Notes: generated by a model not told the origin, from the letters alone. Shown: positions 33,780-46,366, counted from the first letter of the stretch. The stretch: DNA of 64,000 nt from Arion vulgaris (GCA_020796225.1 CM036754.1:20340867-20404866), one strand, 5' to 3'. Numbers and translations are program-made.

Positions 33780-34290
33780 GATGTCTGTGGCATAGCCGTA
33801 GTGAGCTCAATCACAAACCAGAGTACCTGGTTCAAACTCCGCTGCAGGCAGTTTGGAAGCAAATTTGTTCCAGTGAATTTTTCAATCAATCAAGTGCCAT
33901 GCCAGCTGGCATAGGCGATCATGTCTCTCCACAACTCTCTCCTTGGTGGAGATAATCAGTTCTGACGCTGATCTTTTATCGAACCACAATGTCACACCAT
34001 CGAGCATCTTTTCCCTCTGTCTTCCCCAATCTCTTCTTCCTTAAATTTTACATGTTGTCACCAAATGTTCTAAACTATCTCTTCACATTATATGCCAGAA
34101 GAACCTTCATTGTCTGATTCTTATATTTTTATGGATTTTTACGAACTTTAAAAATAGACTACATCACTCAGAAAGAAATGGCAAACTACTGAACCTAGTG
34201 GTGCCTAGAAAATTGATGACTCGTTTACTGTGGTGGATGGAGACGTTCTGTAAAGGATATGCCACGATTTTCATTTTTACAGAAGTCTAC
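33780..34290 (+). mobile_element. SINE family D split by a LINE fragment
   Basis: The D head (33780-33881, GTAGTGAGCTCAATCAC, GGTTCAAACTCCGC) and D body (34130-34290, AAAATAGACTACATCACTC to TATGCCACGATTTTC) are separated by a minus LINE 3' end (33882-34129) related to 22060-22350. GATTTTT-like sequence is present at both edges, fitting a short TSD. Confidence 0.82.
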
Positions 34291-34689
34291 TACTACAGAA
34301 CATCAACAAACCTCAACACTGGGCAACAACCCGTTAACAGTGTGATGACAAAAGAGTAATAATAATATGACAAACCCAGAATCTGGACTTCAACTCTACA
34401 CTACACAGATACCAAACTGACCAAATTCATTTGGGGATGATTCTACACAATGTATAGCTAGCTTCCTCAAACTCAAAAAATTTGATTGGTCGTGACCTAG
34501 AGTTCAAATTGTTAAACCAACTCTGTTCTAGATGATGGGGACGCATCATTCATTTCCTTCGCTAAGCAAGTTTCAACGGTTTCATCAGTTATAATAAATA
34601 TTTAATCATTGTAATAACAGAAAACGTTTAACTGTCCCCTTCAAATATGGTCTGCAACAATGTATCATATGTTTCTTATACATAAAGGA

Positions 34690-35200
34690 TAGTTATTGGT
34701 TACTTAACTGACGTCACAGCACTAAGGGCAGACCCATATGTGCCTAGTCTCCTCCAACAAATATCAAAGGGTGTGTATAATGATGGTTCCTGTGGCTCGC
34801 TGGTTAAACACACTTCTCTCTCTGTTCTCAAGCATCCAGCTCTACCTGTACAAAGTGTAATTTCAAACTCTAAATCGCTCTATTGATTCCATATCTAATT
34901 TAGTGTCCTCATCCAACAGTAGGTCACCAAGAGACTGAAGAACATCCCCCTTATCCATCCTAGACTCCCTGACAATCGATGCAAGCCTGTCCACTCTCTC
35001 ATTGCCACGAACACCTGCATGACCAGGACATTCGATCCACATGAGTCTCTGGAGGTTGAAAACCTCTATAGATGACATCCACTCATACCACAATCTGCCA
35101 TTCTAGATCTTCCAAAGCATCGACTGAGTGTCAGAAACAACAATGTCCTCAGTCTTAAGAATTCTAGGGATATAAAAAGAAAAGTAGAAAGGGACATATG
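34690..35200 (-). pseudogene. LINE RNase H domain fragment
   Basis: The minus strand reads TEDIVVSDTQSMLWKI, then MWIECPGHAGVRGNERVDRL, ASIVRESRMDKGDVLQSL. These are the V-SDxQS and W-PGHAGV-GNE-D-LA motifs of retroelement RNase H. The 3' part matches + copies at 39160-39560 and 48150-48565, including the final GTTAAGTAACC-like end. Confidence 0.88.
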
Positions 35201-35204
35201 CAGA

Positions 35205-35830
35205 TGAAAATTTAGGTCAGAAGGATAATAAAGAACATCTAAAAGAAAGATTGCAAGCATTGCAAGACAGGCACTGTTTTGGAACCCGCATGGAAACAGG
35301 AGATGGGCAAGGCCTAGACAGACCTGGCAAAGAGACCTGGAGGCTGATATTAAGAGGATAGGTGGGGGATTGCCTAGAGTAGTTGATAGTAGCTCGGCTT
35401 GCTAGCTGTGAGACGCCTCATAGCTCGGGTTCGAACCTACTGTCCGGCATTTGTTCGAGTCCCCTGGTCTTACTCAGGACGATAACGTGAGTACCTCTGA
35501 AGTCGGAGAAAATCTGCCTGTATGGCGAGGGAATACTAATTACGAGTACATTGAGCACACGGCTGCCAGTGTAAGTAATTTACAATGTGCACGCTGCTGC
35601 CATTGTAAGAAATTGGAAAACGGATTTTCACGCAAAAATCAGTTTCAGAGATGAAACTTCGCCTGAGTTGAAAGCGGACGAAAAAAAAAAAAAAAGAGGA
35701 TAGGTAAAACATTGAAAGAACTGGAAGGGATGGCAGGAGAGAGGAAGAGCTGAAAGAAGTTTGTTGAAGACCTGTGCTCCATTGGGAGTTGAAATTTGAA
35801 GAAAAAAATAAAGATGAAATAGAATGTGAG
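35205..35830 (+). pseudogene. LINE C-terminal fragment, host of a SINE H
   Basis: The 35205-35363 part reads ARQALFWNPHGNRRWARPRQ, TWQRDLEADIKRIG. After the SINE it continues GKTLKELEGMAGERKS and EDLCSIGS. This is the W-P-GKRR-GRP-TW-R pattern. The frame rejoins when the SINE and one TSD are removed. Confidence 0.85.
35364..35693 (+). mobile_element. SINE family H, young copy with 12-bp TSD
   Basis: 330 bp, nearly identical to 12356-12689, ending in a 15-A tail. AAGAGGATAGGT flanks it at 35352-35363 and 35694-35705. Confidence 0.95.
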
Positions 35831-35913
35831 GAGCAAGATCATGTTAGATTGGTCGGATTAGAATCTGTAACTTTTTATGTACTGAATATTGAGACTTCTT
35901 CTCTTTTCCTCAG

Positions 35914-35942
35914 CTATACGACAAGAGATGAGTCATAGGTAA
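35914..35942 (+). CDS. ena: ena exon I: last codons and stop
   Basis: The acceptor is CTCTTTTCCTCAG. Joined to exon H in phase 1 it gives SEIIE-AIRQEMSHR-stop, equal to the family C-terminus (EELIDAIRQEL in ENAH). Its nine-codon length and exact fit make the call secure. Confidence 0.95.
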
Positions 35943-36190
35943 CATGGAATGCATCACTGCTACCAAGTTCTTTTTCACTCAACTCTGCGTAGCAGTCTTG
36001 AAGTAATCAAAGAGCCTTGTTTCAAGTTTCGTTCAGTATTGTGAGAACTGTATTTTATTCTGCAACTTTTATATTGTTTTCTTTCCTGTGTTTTTATTGA
36101 ATATAAATTTGCCACGCCTGACAGGAATATATAAATGCAAGCATGATTCTTGACTGTATTCTCATTAAAAACAAAAAAATTCCAATATAT
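35943..36190 (+). other. ena: Likely ena 3' UTR
   Basis: No coding signal. ATTAAA at 36164-36169, followed by an A-rich stretch, is the nearest poly(A) signal variant. A longer UTR is possible. Confidence 0.4.
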
Positions 36191-36464
36191 ATAAATATTT
36201 GAGATGAACATGTTTTTTTTCTTTATTTGGTGGTCACTGCGGCCTCTAACCTTTATTTCTGTTTGTGTGTGAATTATGCAGGAGGATATTGTTACTTTAT
36301 CATATATAATTTACACTTTCTACAGGTTAGAAATTCATTTCATACATTTCAATGTTTGTATATTTATATATAACATTGGCTTCTTGCTTAGAGCTAACAT
36401 TTTAATACAAATATCTGTCTCAAAGCTGGTACAATTTCAACAGTTTCAGTTTGAAATATCTTCT

Positions 36465-36920
36465 TTGCACTCCAGACATGTCCATAGGTGCTCCGGTCTC
36501 CTTCGCAATATCTCCAACTGCATCCAGCGCTGACCGTACTAGCTCAATTTTGATTGATGAGCATATTCATATACATATTGTGCTGTTTTTTTCTGTCACT
36601 CCAATCTTCAATCTCAGCTCTTGCAATCTACCAGTTGACGTGGATTGGTTTAAATGAAAATCTTCTTTGCTGCCACGCTCTATGAGTGCATTCAGAATGT
36701 CATCTTTGTCCACTGGCTGACTCTTGATATGGTGACAGAGTCGGTCAGCATGTCTCCCTCTCTCATTGCCAACGACACCCATGTGCCCAGAATGAAGATA
36801 AGTGTAATTCTACAAATTGTTGATGCTTGTAGCTATTCAGTCCATTGCCTGCTCACCAAACCAGCCTCCACCTTGCAGACCATACTCAATGAATCACTCA
36901 GAGTGCACGCATGAGTGTAG
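36465..36920 (-). pseudogene. LINE C-terminal fragment (VDKDDI family)
   Basis: The minus strand reads MGVVGNERGRHADRL, then QPVDKDDILNALIERGSKED, FHLNQSTSTGRLQELRLKIG, LINQN and a STYGHVW-like end. It is an RNase H end plus C-terminal region; related copies at 49900-50080, 53640-54315 and 55531-55800. Confidence 0.82.
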
Positions 36921-37289
36921 TTTTGTGATTTGAACAATAATGACCAATTCTTACCTATTCATACTGTGGAAAAATCATGTGACAGTTTTAAAAATGCTGT
37001 ATAATATCTAATATCATAACAATGCAAGAACAAGTAATTGTACATTATATATGGTTTACTAACAAATAATTGTGACGCTACTTGCATGTTACTAACATTT
37101 TACTCAAATATTTATGCAACCCTGTTAATTCTTTTTCTGTGTGATAGATTTCAGAAGTACTTTCAGAAACAATTAATTTTCTCTAGCGATGTAACATATT
37201 TAGCATTTCAATTACGACTCAGTGTCTGCTAATTAGCTTTTGTACAAACTTTTTATTAACCCAACATAAACTTTTTATACTGTCTTTGT

Positions 37290-37640
37290 GCAGCAACTGC
37301 CAATGTTGAGTTTATTTTATACTGACTTTGTGCAGCCACTGCCAAAGATGAGCGTTCTATACTGACTTTGTGCAGCCTCTGCCAAAATCCCAGCCCAGAA
37401 ACAATGCTAGCATAGTAAGGACATCCTTAAGCCCAGCCCACAAACAATGCTATCACGGTAAGGACATGCTTAATCTCAGCCCACAATGCTAGCACAGTAA
37501 GGACATGCTTAAACCCAGCCCACAACCAATACTAGCATAGTAAGAATATGCTTAAGTCCAGCCCACAAACAATGTTAGCACAGTAAGGACATGCTTAAAC
37601 ATATCCACACACAATGCTAGGTATAGTGTGACATACTTAA
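37290..37640. repeat. Degenerate ~40-bp repeats (CCCACAAACAATGCTAGC)
   Basis: CAGCCCACAAACAATGCTA, TCACGGTAAGGACATGCTTAA in about six diverged units, preceded by three TACTGACTTTGTGCAGCC units. Confidence 0.85.
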
Positions 37641-37792
37641 GAACAGGGGTTCTTAGAAATGTAATGCTTTCCTTGCATGTAGAAATACTTGATAACACAA
37701 AGGTGTATCAAGACCAAATCTCCCAGACAATATTATTCTCTGTAAATTGTTATATTTTTCAGTCAAATTGCAGTAACTTAAAAGGTTCTAAA

Positions 37793-38008
37793 GGTGAATG
37801 ATTGAACTTCCTTGCACCAGGTTTCCCCATATGACTCCGTCCCTGTCAGCAGAAAAGGCACACCATCTACCAGGTGTTGCATAAAGCGTGAACTCCGTAG
37901 CTCCAGCAACAATCCTAGGATGATCTTGAAAAAATTGTATATGTAACAGTCCAGAATCGAACCCAGAACCACAGTCGCGCATCTTAACCACTTCGTCATA
38001 GAGACCCC
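37793..38008 (-). mobile_element. SINE family C
   Basis: Minus copy; the head at 38008 reads GGTCTCTATGACGAAGTGG and box B is GGGTTCGATTCTGG. Confidence 0.85.
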
Positions 38009-38820
38009 CACTGAAACTATTGATGAGAAATTCTGTTTTTTTAGATAATACTGTATCTGTTTTGTAGATTACTTTCACACAAGGTTTCACCATCTAATTT
38101 TCCATGAAACAGCGCTTTAATGTTTGCTCAATATCGACTCAACTGTGTGTGCTATCACATCCACATGTTCATTCTGAATTAACTTCTGTGTTCTCTTTGG
38201 CTCCCATATTTTCTTCCCATTTCAACTTACTCCTTACTTGCCACGCAACGTCACTTTAGTGACTCCATTTGTACAATTATTATTAGCCAGAAGACCGCTT
38301 GAGTGATGATGGTGAAAACATTTGTTTTATGTAAATTTTATGTAGTATCATGTTTGATATTAACTTGAATGTACTCGTATTTGAAAGTAAAGATCAATAT
38401 ACTCCAGACCCATGGATCAGACATGTTGTACTACACAACTTAATTTTTAATCGCAATTTTACAAACTTTTTATTGGCATTCTCTAATGGATACTGATGTT
38501 GCTATTTTGTTAACAGATTGCAAACGTGTGTCCAAACACAGTTTATTCAAGCGTTACTAATTCATACAAAGATTATGTACTATGGAGAGCGGTTGAATTG
38601 GATTATCAAAATAAGCCTTGCTTCTGCAAGTCAAACAATTTTTGTAGAGCTGTTGCAGGGAGGGAACACAGCATATAGGACAACTACTTACACTATAAGG
38701 ATGGCATTTGAGACTGCTAGTGCTATCCCTCTAGTGACTTCAATTTACTGGAGCCTTTATTGTTTCTGACTTTCAATCAATGCTTCAGAAATTCTAAAAC
38801 AGCTAGTTGCTATATGAGTA
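38009..38820. other. Intergenic, nothing recognised
   Basis: A + strand ORF at 38518-38769 (83 codons) has no recognisable domain and no splice context. Confidence 0.35.
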
Positions 38821-39040
38821 TCTATATCCTCTTCGTGTCCTGATTGACACATAAGGCTTCCACAAGAGACCTCCACTGTTGCCATTCTGCTGCCTTTCTA
38901 CCAATCGTCTCCCACGCCAGGCCACACTCCTTCAACTCTCTCTCCACCATTCTTTTCTATGTTTCCTTTGGATGTCCAGACTTTCTCTTCCCATCCGCTG
39001 TCCATCTGAGAGCTGCCTAGCCAATGCTAACTGACATATG
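38820..39040 (-). pseudogene. LINE C-terminal fragment
   Basis: The reverse strand reads RQLSDGQRMGRESLDIQRK, then WERRLVERQQNG and a LVEALCVNQDTK-like end in a neighbouring frame. Same family as the outer parts of 3147-3545. Confidence 0.75.
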
Positions 39041-39159
39041 ACATACATGTCCAAACCATGTCCATCTTCGTCTCTTAACGATGGTTTTCAAGGATGCAGT
39101 CTGTTCATTTCAAAAGCTCCTCATTTATTATGGTATTTGGCCAGAAATTTGATGTATCT

Positions 39160-39560
39160 AGGAGTAGATGTTATCTATTTAATTTCCAACCTATCGACGC
39201 TTTCTTGGATCTACTGTCCTGGACATTTGTATGTTCGCTGAAATAATAGATTCCAACAGGTTTGCATCAATACTATTGATCATCTGGGAGACGAAGATGG
39301 ATAGGAGGACCATCTGTTGGAAAAATGCTAAAATCGCTATTGAATCTATCCAGCGATTTAAAGAGTTTGGAGTTACATGTGGCATAGGCAGAACTCAATG
39401 CCTGAGGTGCAGAATGAAGAGCGTGTTTAACCAGTATGTTTACCCTTCAGTATATACTGGGGAGACTACACCTATGGAACCCCAGGAGGGCTATGTTCTG
39501 TTCAATAACCAATTTATGTGCAGTGTATTCTGTTTTTACTGTTACTATTGTTATTCTGCA
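39160..39560 (+). pseudogene. LINE RNase H/C-terminal fragment
   Basis: LDLLSWTFVCS-like RNase H remains, then AIESIQRFKEFGVTCGIGRT, QCLRCRMKSVFNQYVYPS and TPMEPQEG. Same family as 34690-35200 and 48150-48565. Confidence 0.78.
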
Positions 39561-39773
39561 TGTATTTTATTGCTTTTGTGATACATCTTTGTGTAACCTA
39601 TCCATTTTGTTTTAGTTTCAAAATTTGAATTTATAATCCTGATTCTTTCAGTTTTTGTATACATTATTTTGAAGTTTGGCATAACCAAATATTGGTGTAA
39701 ATAAAACGTAATATTTAATTAGCAGGTTTGAATATATCTTCTACATATTTGTAAGTTTGTTCATCGATATAAG

Positions 39774-39868
39774 ACTGCAGTAAAACTATCTAGCATTTGC
39801 GAAACACATAAAAACACAGTAGCATTGGCGAAACACATAAAAACACAGTACTGTAGTTTTACAAAGTA
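39774..39868 (+). repeat. TGTAGTTTTAC dispersed repeat, copy 3
   Basis: ACTGCAGTAAAACTATC, then the segment GCGAAACACATAAAAACACAG twice, then TACTGTAGTTTTACAAAG. Confidence 0.75.
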
Positions 39869-39879
39869 TAAAAACAATA

Positions 39880-40063
39880 TATTTTTTTTATCCAGAAGCA
39901 CTTGAGCTATCAGCTTGGTGCCATGGACATCGTGACCCTTCGGTTCGGTGCCACAAACACCGTAAATCTGGAGAACCTGTGGCTTTTCTGCCAACCCGCG
40001 GAATTGAACCGCATTCAGAGGGCTTGTCACCCGTTGTTTAACGGGCTACGAACACGCTGGGCT
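39880..40063 (-). mobile_element. SINE family G
   Basis: Reverse copy: tail TATCCAGAAGCACTTGAGC, head ACGAACACGCTGGG. Followed by GCTTTGACCAAAAGGTC, TTTATCAAGCAAAGG, shared with the 53047 region. Confidence 0.85.
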
Positions 40064-40391
40064 ATATAGCAAAGCTTTGACCAAAAGGTCTTTATCAAGC
40101 AAAGGATACAACAGAAGCGAATAAATTCAGACTTCTTGGTCGGCAGACATCTAACGACCTAAAATGAAAATATGTGACTTCATCTGTACATTTTACAAGT
40201 TAGTTGACTTTACATTAGCGTAAGCATGTACATCATCCACACAGTGATCACATGTTTTCATTTTAGGGTCATTAGGGATTTATTGTTTGACTGTATATGT
40301 TATGTCTGCCATCCAAGAAGTCGAAATTTCTTCACTTTAAGCCTTGCTTTGGGCTTGATAAAATCCTTTTGGTGAAATGTCACTATAAATT

Positions 40392-40443
40392 GTTTTTATA
40401 CTTTGTAAAACTACAGTACTTTGTTTTTATGTGTTTCGCCAAG
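40392..40443 (-). repeat. TGTAGTTTTAC dispersed repeat, copy 4
   Basis: TTTGTAAAACTACAGTAC, TTTGTTTTTATGTGTTTCGCC; opposite orientation to copy 3, about 0.6 kb away. Confidence 0.75.
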
Positions 40444-40479
40444 CTTGTTCATCAGACGTTATCAGATCTTAGTATGTGG

Positions 40480-40840
40480 TCTTTTGCTGATACTGCATGG
40501 AAGAAGATAACTTATAGGGATGTCATCAGTGCCATTCTAGAAAAGCTATTGAGAATACATAAGAGCAGGACAGGAACCCATGATGATCTATGTTAAGAGG
40601 AGCAAATGGGTCGGGCATACCCCAAGGAAGACAGTCGAGTGTCACTAGACAAGCACTTGAGTGGAGCCCGCAAGGAAAATGGAAAAGGGGGCGTCTTAAA
40701 CAGACCTGGAGACGAAGTCTTCTTGAAGGGTGCTCGACTATCTGGGAGACTATAAAGAAAACAACTAGAGACCGGGTAAAGTGGCGAATAACTGTTGAGG
40801 CCCAATGCTCCCCCCTGAGAAGCGACGAGGAATAAGTAAA
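40480..40840 (+). pseudogene. LINE C-terminal fragment
   Basis: The open frame at 40590-40835 reads PQGRQSSVTRQALEWSPQGK, WKRGRLKQTWRRSLLE and TRDRVKWRITVEAQCSPLRS. Well preserved non-LTR tail. Confidence 0.85.
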
Positions 40841-40969
40841 TATTGAGGATACATCCTCAGGTTGACCATGACCTTCTCTGCAAAATATTCAAGGGGACAT
40901 AGAAACCATACACTGAAAAAGACTGTTACTATTTTTATAATTTATTAGCAAATTTAACACATTCTTCTT

Positions 40970-41217
40970 CGAACGCTCCATATCAACCACTTGTCAACCT
41001 CTGTGATTTGTATGTGATCTGAGCCTAAGAGCGATTGTACATTGTGCCAGTTATGCGCCTACAAGTAGGCCAGCACATCCGATTTCTGCAGTGCTTTTTA
41101 TTTACTAGGTAGCCTCCTAGGGCCTACATCAGTCGTCTCTTACGACACGACATTGCATTGTAGGTTGCAGTGGTACTATTCTTTGCTTCCCTTGCGGACC
41201 CTGGCACCACACGGGCG
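40970..41217 (-). mobile_element. SINE family A
   Basis: Full reverse copy, TTCTTCGAACGCTCCATATC to GGCACCACACGGGCG. Close to consensus. Confidence 0.88.
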
Positions 41218-41548
41218 TTTAACACATAAAAACCAATGTTTTCCTTGCTTACATGTAGTAGATCTGGTTTCTTACATAGATTTTTCTCTAACCATGACAC
41301 CTGCTCAGTTCCCATTGTGGTGAAATCATATATTGTCTATAGACACTTCAATGTTTTTAAAATTACTATCAATGTAATGTGTTTATCGTTTATGAGAATT
41401 ATTGAATGATTGTAAATGTACATAAAAGTAATCAAGAATTTTTGCCAAGGAATTTGTATTCCACTTTATTGCATAGATGCTGTATAAAGTAATAATATTA
41501 CTAGGGAAGTCTTATTTGGCCTTTCATTTTTTGTACAAGAGGGTACTA

Positions 41549-41975
41549 CAGGGTGTTTGTAAAGTCTCACAACACTTCATATGTAGATCAGCTTGAAAAA
41601 TGAAGTACATGATGTCATCAAAAATGTGCTAAAACAAAGTAGTGAAATTAGTCACAGTAGTTACTGCTATGGTCTACTGTTGTTCTTGGTAAACTAGAAA
41701 GAACAAATGAAATATTCATTATAGCAGATGTTGGAAATATCCACCACAGGCTTCAAGATATGTCTCTACACGTTTCTTCATATTGTCAAATATTCTTTCT
41801 TCATTTGAAAACACCATTATGGTTTGAGTGAAAAGAATTACCCCAGCAGACAACAGTCATTCACTCCATATTGCACCACAATTGACTATGGAACACATTT
41901 TTTGATGATGTCATGTACTTTGTTTTTCACATTTGTTCTACATATAAAGTGTTGTGAGACTTTACAAACACCCTG
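41549..41975. mobile_element. Tc1/mariner-type MITE, 427 bp
   Basis: The inverted ends CAGGGTGTTTGTAAAGTC and GACTTTACAAACACCCTG extend, with mismatches, to about 70 bp (GAAGTACATGATGTCATC paired with GATGATGTCATGTACTTTG). TA lies outside both ends (41547-41548, 41976-41977), the mariner target. No transposase frame. Confidence 0.92.
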
Positions 41976-42229
41976 TAGATAGATGTACAACAATCTGCTG
42001 CCCTCCACTTCAAAGTGTGATTAAATGGGATTAGAGCTGCATATTTTTTCACTACAGTAGTTTTACAAATATAAATAGCCGTAGTGTATTTTACTTGAAG
42101 AATCTGACATATATATTTACTATAATACATTTATCAATTCCTGCAACAGTTGGTTATAATTTGTGTTGTTCACAAGTCTTATCACAAGTACCTTCTAAAA
42201 AGGTCACCCTCTTCAAAGGAATTTTGCGT

Positions 42230-43220
42230 CTGATAATCTTCACATTCCTGATAGATTATAGAAGCTAGTTGTAGATCTAATTTTCATATTTCCTATAGAT
42301 TATAGAAGGTAGATTATAGAACTAATCTTCACATTCCCATTTATTATAGAAGGTAGATTATAGAAGCTAGTTGTAGAACTAATATTCACAATTGCTATAG
42401 ATTATAGAAGCTAGTTGTAAAACTAATATTCACAATTGCTATAGATTATAGAAGCTAGTTGTAGAACTAATATTCACAATTGCTATAGATTATAGAAGGT
42501 AGATTATAGAAACTAGTTGTAAAACTAATCTTCACATTTCTTATAGATTATAGAAGCTAGTTGTAAAACTAATCTTCACATTTCTTATAGATTATAGAAG
42601 CTAGTTGTAAAACTAATATTCACAATTGCTATAGATTATAGAAGCTAGTTGTAAAACTAATATTCACAATTGCTATAGATTATAGAAGCTAGTTGTAAAA
42701 CTAATCTTCACATTTCTTATAGATTATAGAAGCTAGTTGTAAAACTAATATTCACAATTGCTATAGATTATAGAAGCTAGTTGTAAAACTAATATTCACA
42801 ATTGCTATAGATTATAGAAGCTAGTTGTAAAACTAATCTTCACATTTCTTATAGATTATAGAAGCTAGTTGTAAAACTAATATTCACAATTGCTATAGAT
42901 TATAGAAGCTAGTTGTAAAACTAATATTCACAATTGCTATAGATTATAGAAGGTAGATTATAGAACTAATCTTTACATTCCCATTTATTATAGAAGGTAG
43001 ATTATAGAAGCTAGTTGTAAAACTAATATTCACAATTGCTATAGATTATAGAAGCTAGTTGTAAAACTAATATTCACAATTGCTATAGATCATAGAAGCT
43101 AGTTGTAGAACTAATATTCACAATTGCTATAGATTATAGAAGGTAGATTATAGAAACTAGTTGTAAAACTAATCTTCACATTTCTTATAGATTATAGAAG
43201 CTAGTTGTAAAACTAATCTC
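42230..43220. repeat. 44-bp satellite array, about 22 copies
   Basis: The unit is TATAGATTATAGAAGCTAG, TTGTAAAACTAATATTCAC, AATTGC. Variants carry CTTCACATTTCT instead of ATTCACAATTGC; these alternate in a partial higher-order pattern. Confidence 0.97.
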
Positions 43221-43473
43221 TGCATCTACACTTACTGAAGGTTATAAAAGCTGACCATCAAACCATTTATCATTGCTGTTAGTCAAAATACATGTTTTTT
43301 TCCTACAAAAGTTGGAATTACTAGAATTTCTGAGACTGGGAACATTGATCTATTGCTGTAGTTTAGTGCAGAGAGATTTGAGAAATAAAATAAATCCAGT
43401 CATCTATTTGGAATGTGAGGTTAAAAAACACACACAATAACAACAGTTGTTGAAGATAACCAATATAGATGGA

Positions 43474-43540
43474 GACTGCAGTAAAACTATGTAGAATAGC
43501 GAAACACATAATAATAAAGTACTGTAGTTTTACAAAAACA
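43474..43540 (+). repeat. TGTAGTTTTAC dispersed repeat, copy 5
   Basis: GACTGCAGTAAAACTATGTAG to TACTGTAGTTTTACAAAAAC. Confidence 0.75.
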
Positions 43541-43577
43541 ATGACAATACGCAGTGAAGATAACCAACATGTATTAA

Positions 43578-44047
43578 TCCTTTGAAACCTGGCCACCTGT
43601 ACCTTAAAAATCTCTTCCCGAAGCTCCTGGGCAAAAACAGTACACATCAGAGTTATATTAAAACACAATAACTTAGCATTCTTAAGTGCTCTATAATTTG
43701 TTATTGATTTACCCCATCATCTCCGTTTTTCCTGCTTATATATTTGAAGAACACTAAACTTTAAAATTTATTTGATTTAATATGTGGCACGCCGTGAATA
43801 CTCCCGTATATGAAGATTAAATACTTAACTAATTACCTTATCAGTACAATAAAATCACACAACATCGTCCACCATCTCGTAAAACAATGTAGAACACATG
43901 GGTTGTGTTTTAAGACTCATTTGTACACAATTTATTTTCAAATACCGAAAAATAGTGAAAATATATGCTCATACCAATATATTGGGAGCTTGGAGTATGG
44001 AGCGCTTACATTCAATCCCAAAATATCTGGAGCCCGGGCTCTAAGGG
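43578..44047. mobile_element. Possible piggyBac-like MITE
   Basis: TTAA at 43574-43577 and 44048-44051 brackets TCCTTTGAAACCTGG and, in reverse, CCCTTAGAGCCCGGG (10 of 15 matching). Weak inverted ends; may be chance. Confidence 0.35.
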
Positions 44048-44051
44048 TTAA

Positions 44052-45213
44052 GATATGACAGACTACTTGTTTTTGGAGATATTATTAACTTATGTCTTTT
44101 TTATTGTATTGTCAACATTAAAATAGTTTTTAATTGTTCCATTAGTGAGAAATAGTTTCATATAAATATACAATACCCGTAATGGTTTTCGATCGACTAT
44201 AGTCCCTCTAACACAGTGATTCTCACATTTGGAGAGGGAATACTGTTCCTGCCCTGTTTCTTAGTATACATTTCATGCATTTTCACAAATGGTTTTATGA
44301 GTCATGTTTTATTTTTTCTAAAAATGTAGTGGAATTGCAATTTAATTGTGATTGAACTCTTGTAAGTAAATGTGCTTTGAGAAATTTGTGCTTAACTGAT
44401 AATAAAAGTAATGGCATCTGATGTCAGAAGTTATTGAATGACAGGACATCCATGTTATTTTGATGTATGTGTTTAAAATGAGATTTCATCATACTTGACA
44501 CAGAAGATAGTTCTTGTTGCATGTTAGATATTAGATTAGAAGCTTAGCTTACGTTACTCAAATGGGAGTTACAATTATGAATTATTCTGTTGTATTGACT
44601 TTTGTCTTATTTTTTATGTTTTAGTTCAATTTAATTTTCATGTAATACACAGCCATAAGTTATTTTTTATGTGAATGTTTCTAAAGTATACTAGAGTTTG
44701 CATAGAGACTCACAGAGAAACAAGTATTACAATATTTCCATGCCCAGTCTTAACAGACTGAAATGGATGGAACACATTCGGAGGATGGTGGAAAGCCAAA
44801 ACAACATCCTCTATGGGGGGAGTTGCAGATGATAGGTGATCTAGGAACAGTCCTCTACTTCAGTATAAGGATGTGTGATAAAGTGATTAGCAAGATATGG
44901 TGGTGAAGTTGATTCCAGTAAGCAGGAGACTTTTCCAGTGCATAAAAGGGGAAGATCATGAGTGGAATTGGAAGAAACATACTGACTTTAGAGAACTTAA
45001 AAACTGAACCTCTGAAGAGACACATCACTGCACAAGGTGGCAGCAGTTTCATAAATTTTACCTCTTTGAAGCAGAACTTACTCACTATCTGCAAAGACTG
45101 AAATGTGTTAAATTAATTAACAACTAAACTGAGCGAACGAAAGAAAGGAGGAACAACTAAACTAAGTGGCACATGATCATATTAAGAAAACAAAGGAGAG
45201 CTGAGAAACATTC
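44052..45213. other. Intergenic, little recognised
   Basis: A short LINE-like scrap (LKWMEHIRRMVESQN) at about 44757-44815. Otherwise A+T-rich sequence without features. Confidence 0.4.
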
Positions 45214-45462
45214 TGCTTCGAACGCTCCATATTGACCACTTGTTAAACCACTCTTTGCAATTTGGATGTGATCTAAGAGCGATTGTACGTTGTTCTAGTT
45301 ATATGCCAACAAGTAGGGCAGCACATCCTATTTCTGCAACATTTTATTTACTAGGGTAGCTTCCGTAAGCCCCTTCCTCAGTCGTCTCTTACAACATGCC
45401 ATGTAGGTCACAGTGTTACTATTCTTTGATCCCCTTGCGGGTTCCGGCAACACACGGGCGAT
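45214..45462 (-). mobile_element. SINE family A with duplicated 5' end
   Basis: Reverse copy; the stretch CGGCAACACACGGGCGA, followed by TTGAGAAACA, is repeated just beyond it (to about 45500). Confidence 0.85.
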
Positions 45463-46111
45463 TTGAGAAACACGGCAACACACGGGCGACTTGAGAAACA
45501 TTCAGGAAGATAAAAGGAAACAGAGAAACATACCTAGTTCAATCTCCTCCAAAGAAAAGCAACAGAATTGTCTTGCAAGTTAATATATTTTGAACCATAT
45601 AAGCAATTAACATGCGATCCATTATATTCATGGACAGTTAGAAGACATTCATTTAATACAATTGAGGAACAGAATTAAACAGGTTTATATTTACTACTTG
45701 CATTGTTTAAAAGTAACCTTTACCACTCACTGTGTTTGAAACCTAGATGTTACACCATGTTTTGTTATTATATTTTCATACTTTTAAACAAGGTAGTTCC
45801 AACCTGGGGAATTCTGTAGCTTAAGCAGTTGGGGGCTTAAGTGTAGGGTGACTTTCTGTAGTGTGTTCTAGGATTATTCGCATTCCATCATTCTGGGTTT
45901 TGTTCAAATTGTGACCGTCATGTCATGAGGATGCTCAGTCTATAGACTACCATTACCTGTCAATGGATGACAATCTAGCAACTTTGGATCACCAAGATAA
46001 AACAATTTCATCAAACCCCAATCCTTAGGTTTATTGTACATGATATAATCACAGCAATTTTACCTCAAAAGCTCATCATTCCAAAGTTCTAAAGACAGAA
46101 ATTGTTCGGAA

Positions 46112-46366
46112 CCTTCTTCGAACGCTCCATATCGACCACTTGTCAACCACTCTGTGTGATTTGTATGTGATCTGAGCCTAAGAGTGATTGTACGTTGTGG
46201 CAGTTATACGCCTACAAGTAGGCCAGCACATCCGATTTCTGCGCTGCTTTTTATTTACTAGGTAGCATCCCTAGAGCCTACATCAGTCGCCTCATACGAT
46301 ATGCATTGTAGGTTGCAGTGGTACTATTATTTGCTTCCTTTGCGGGCCCCGGCACCACACGGGCGA
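46112..46366 (-). mobile_element. SINE family A
   Basis: Full reverse copy, CCTTCTTCGAACGCTCC to CACCACACGGGCG. Confidence 0.88.

Noticed and set aside
38518..38769. 83-codon + strand ORF as a gene
   Set aside because: No domain, no splice context, and within the length expected by chance.
43578..44047. Firm piggyBac call
   Set aside because: The inverted ends match only 10 of 15 bases and TTAA is common in A+T-rich DNA; kept as a low-confidence feature.
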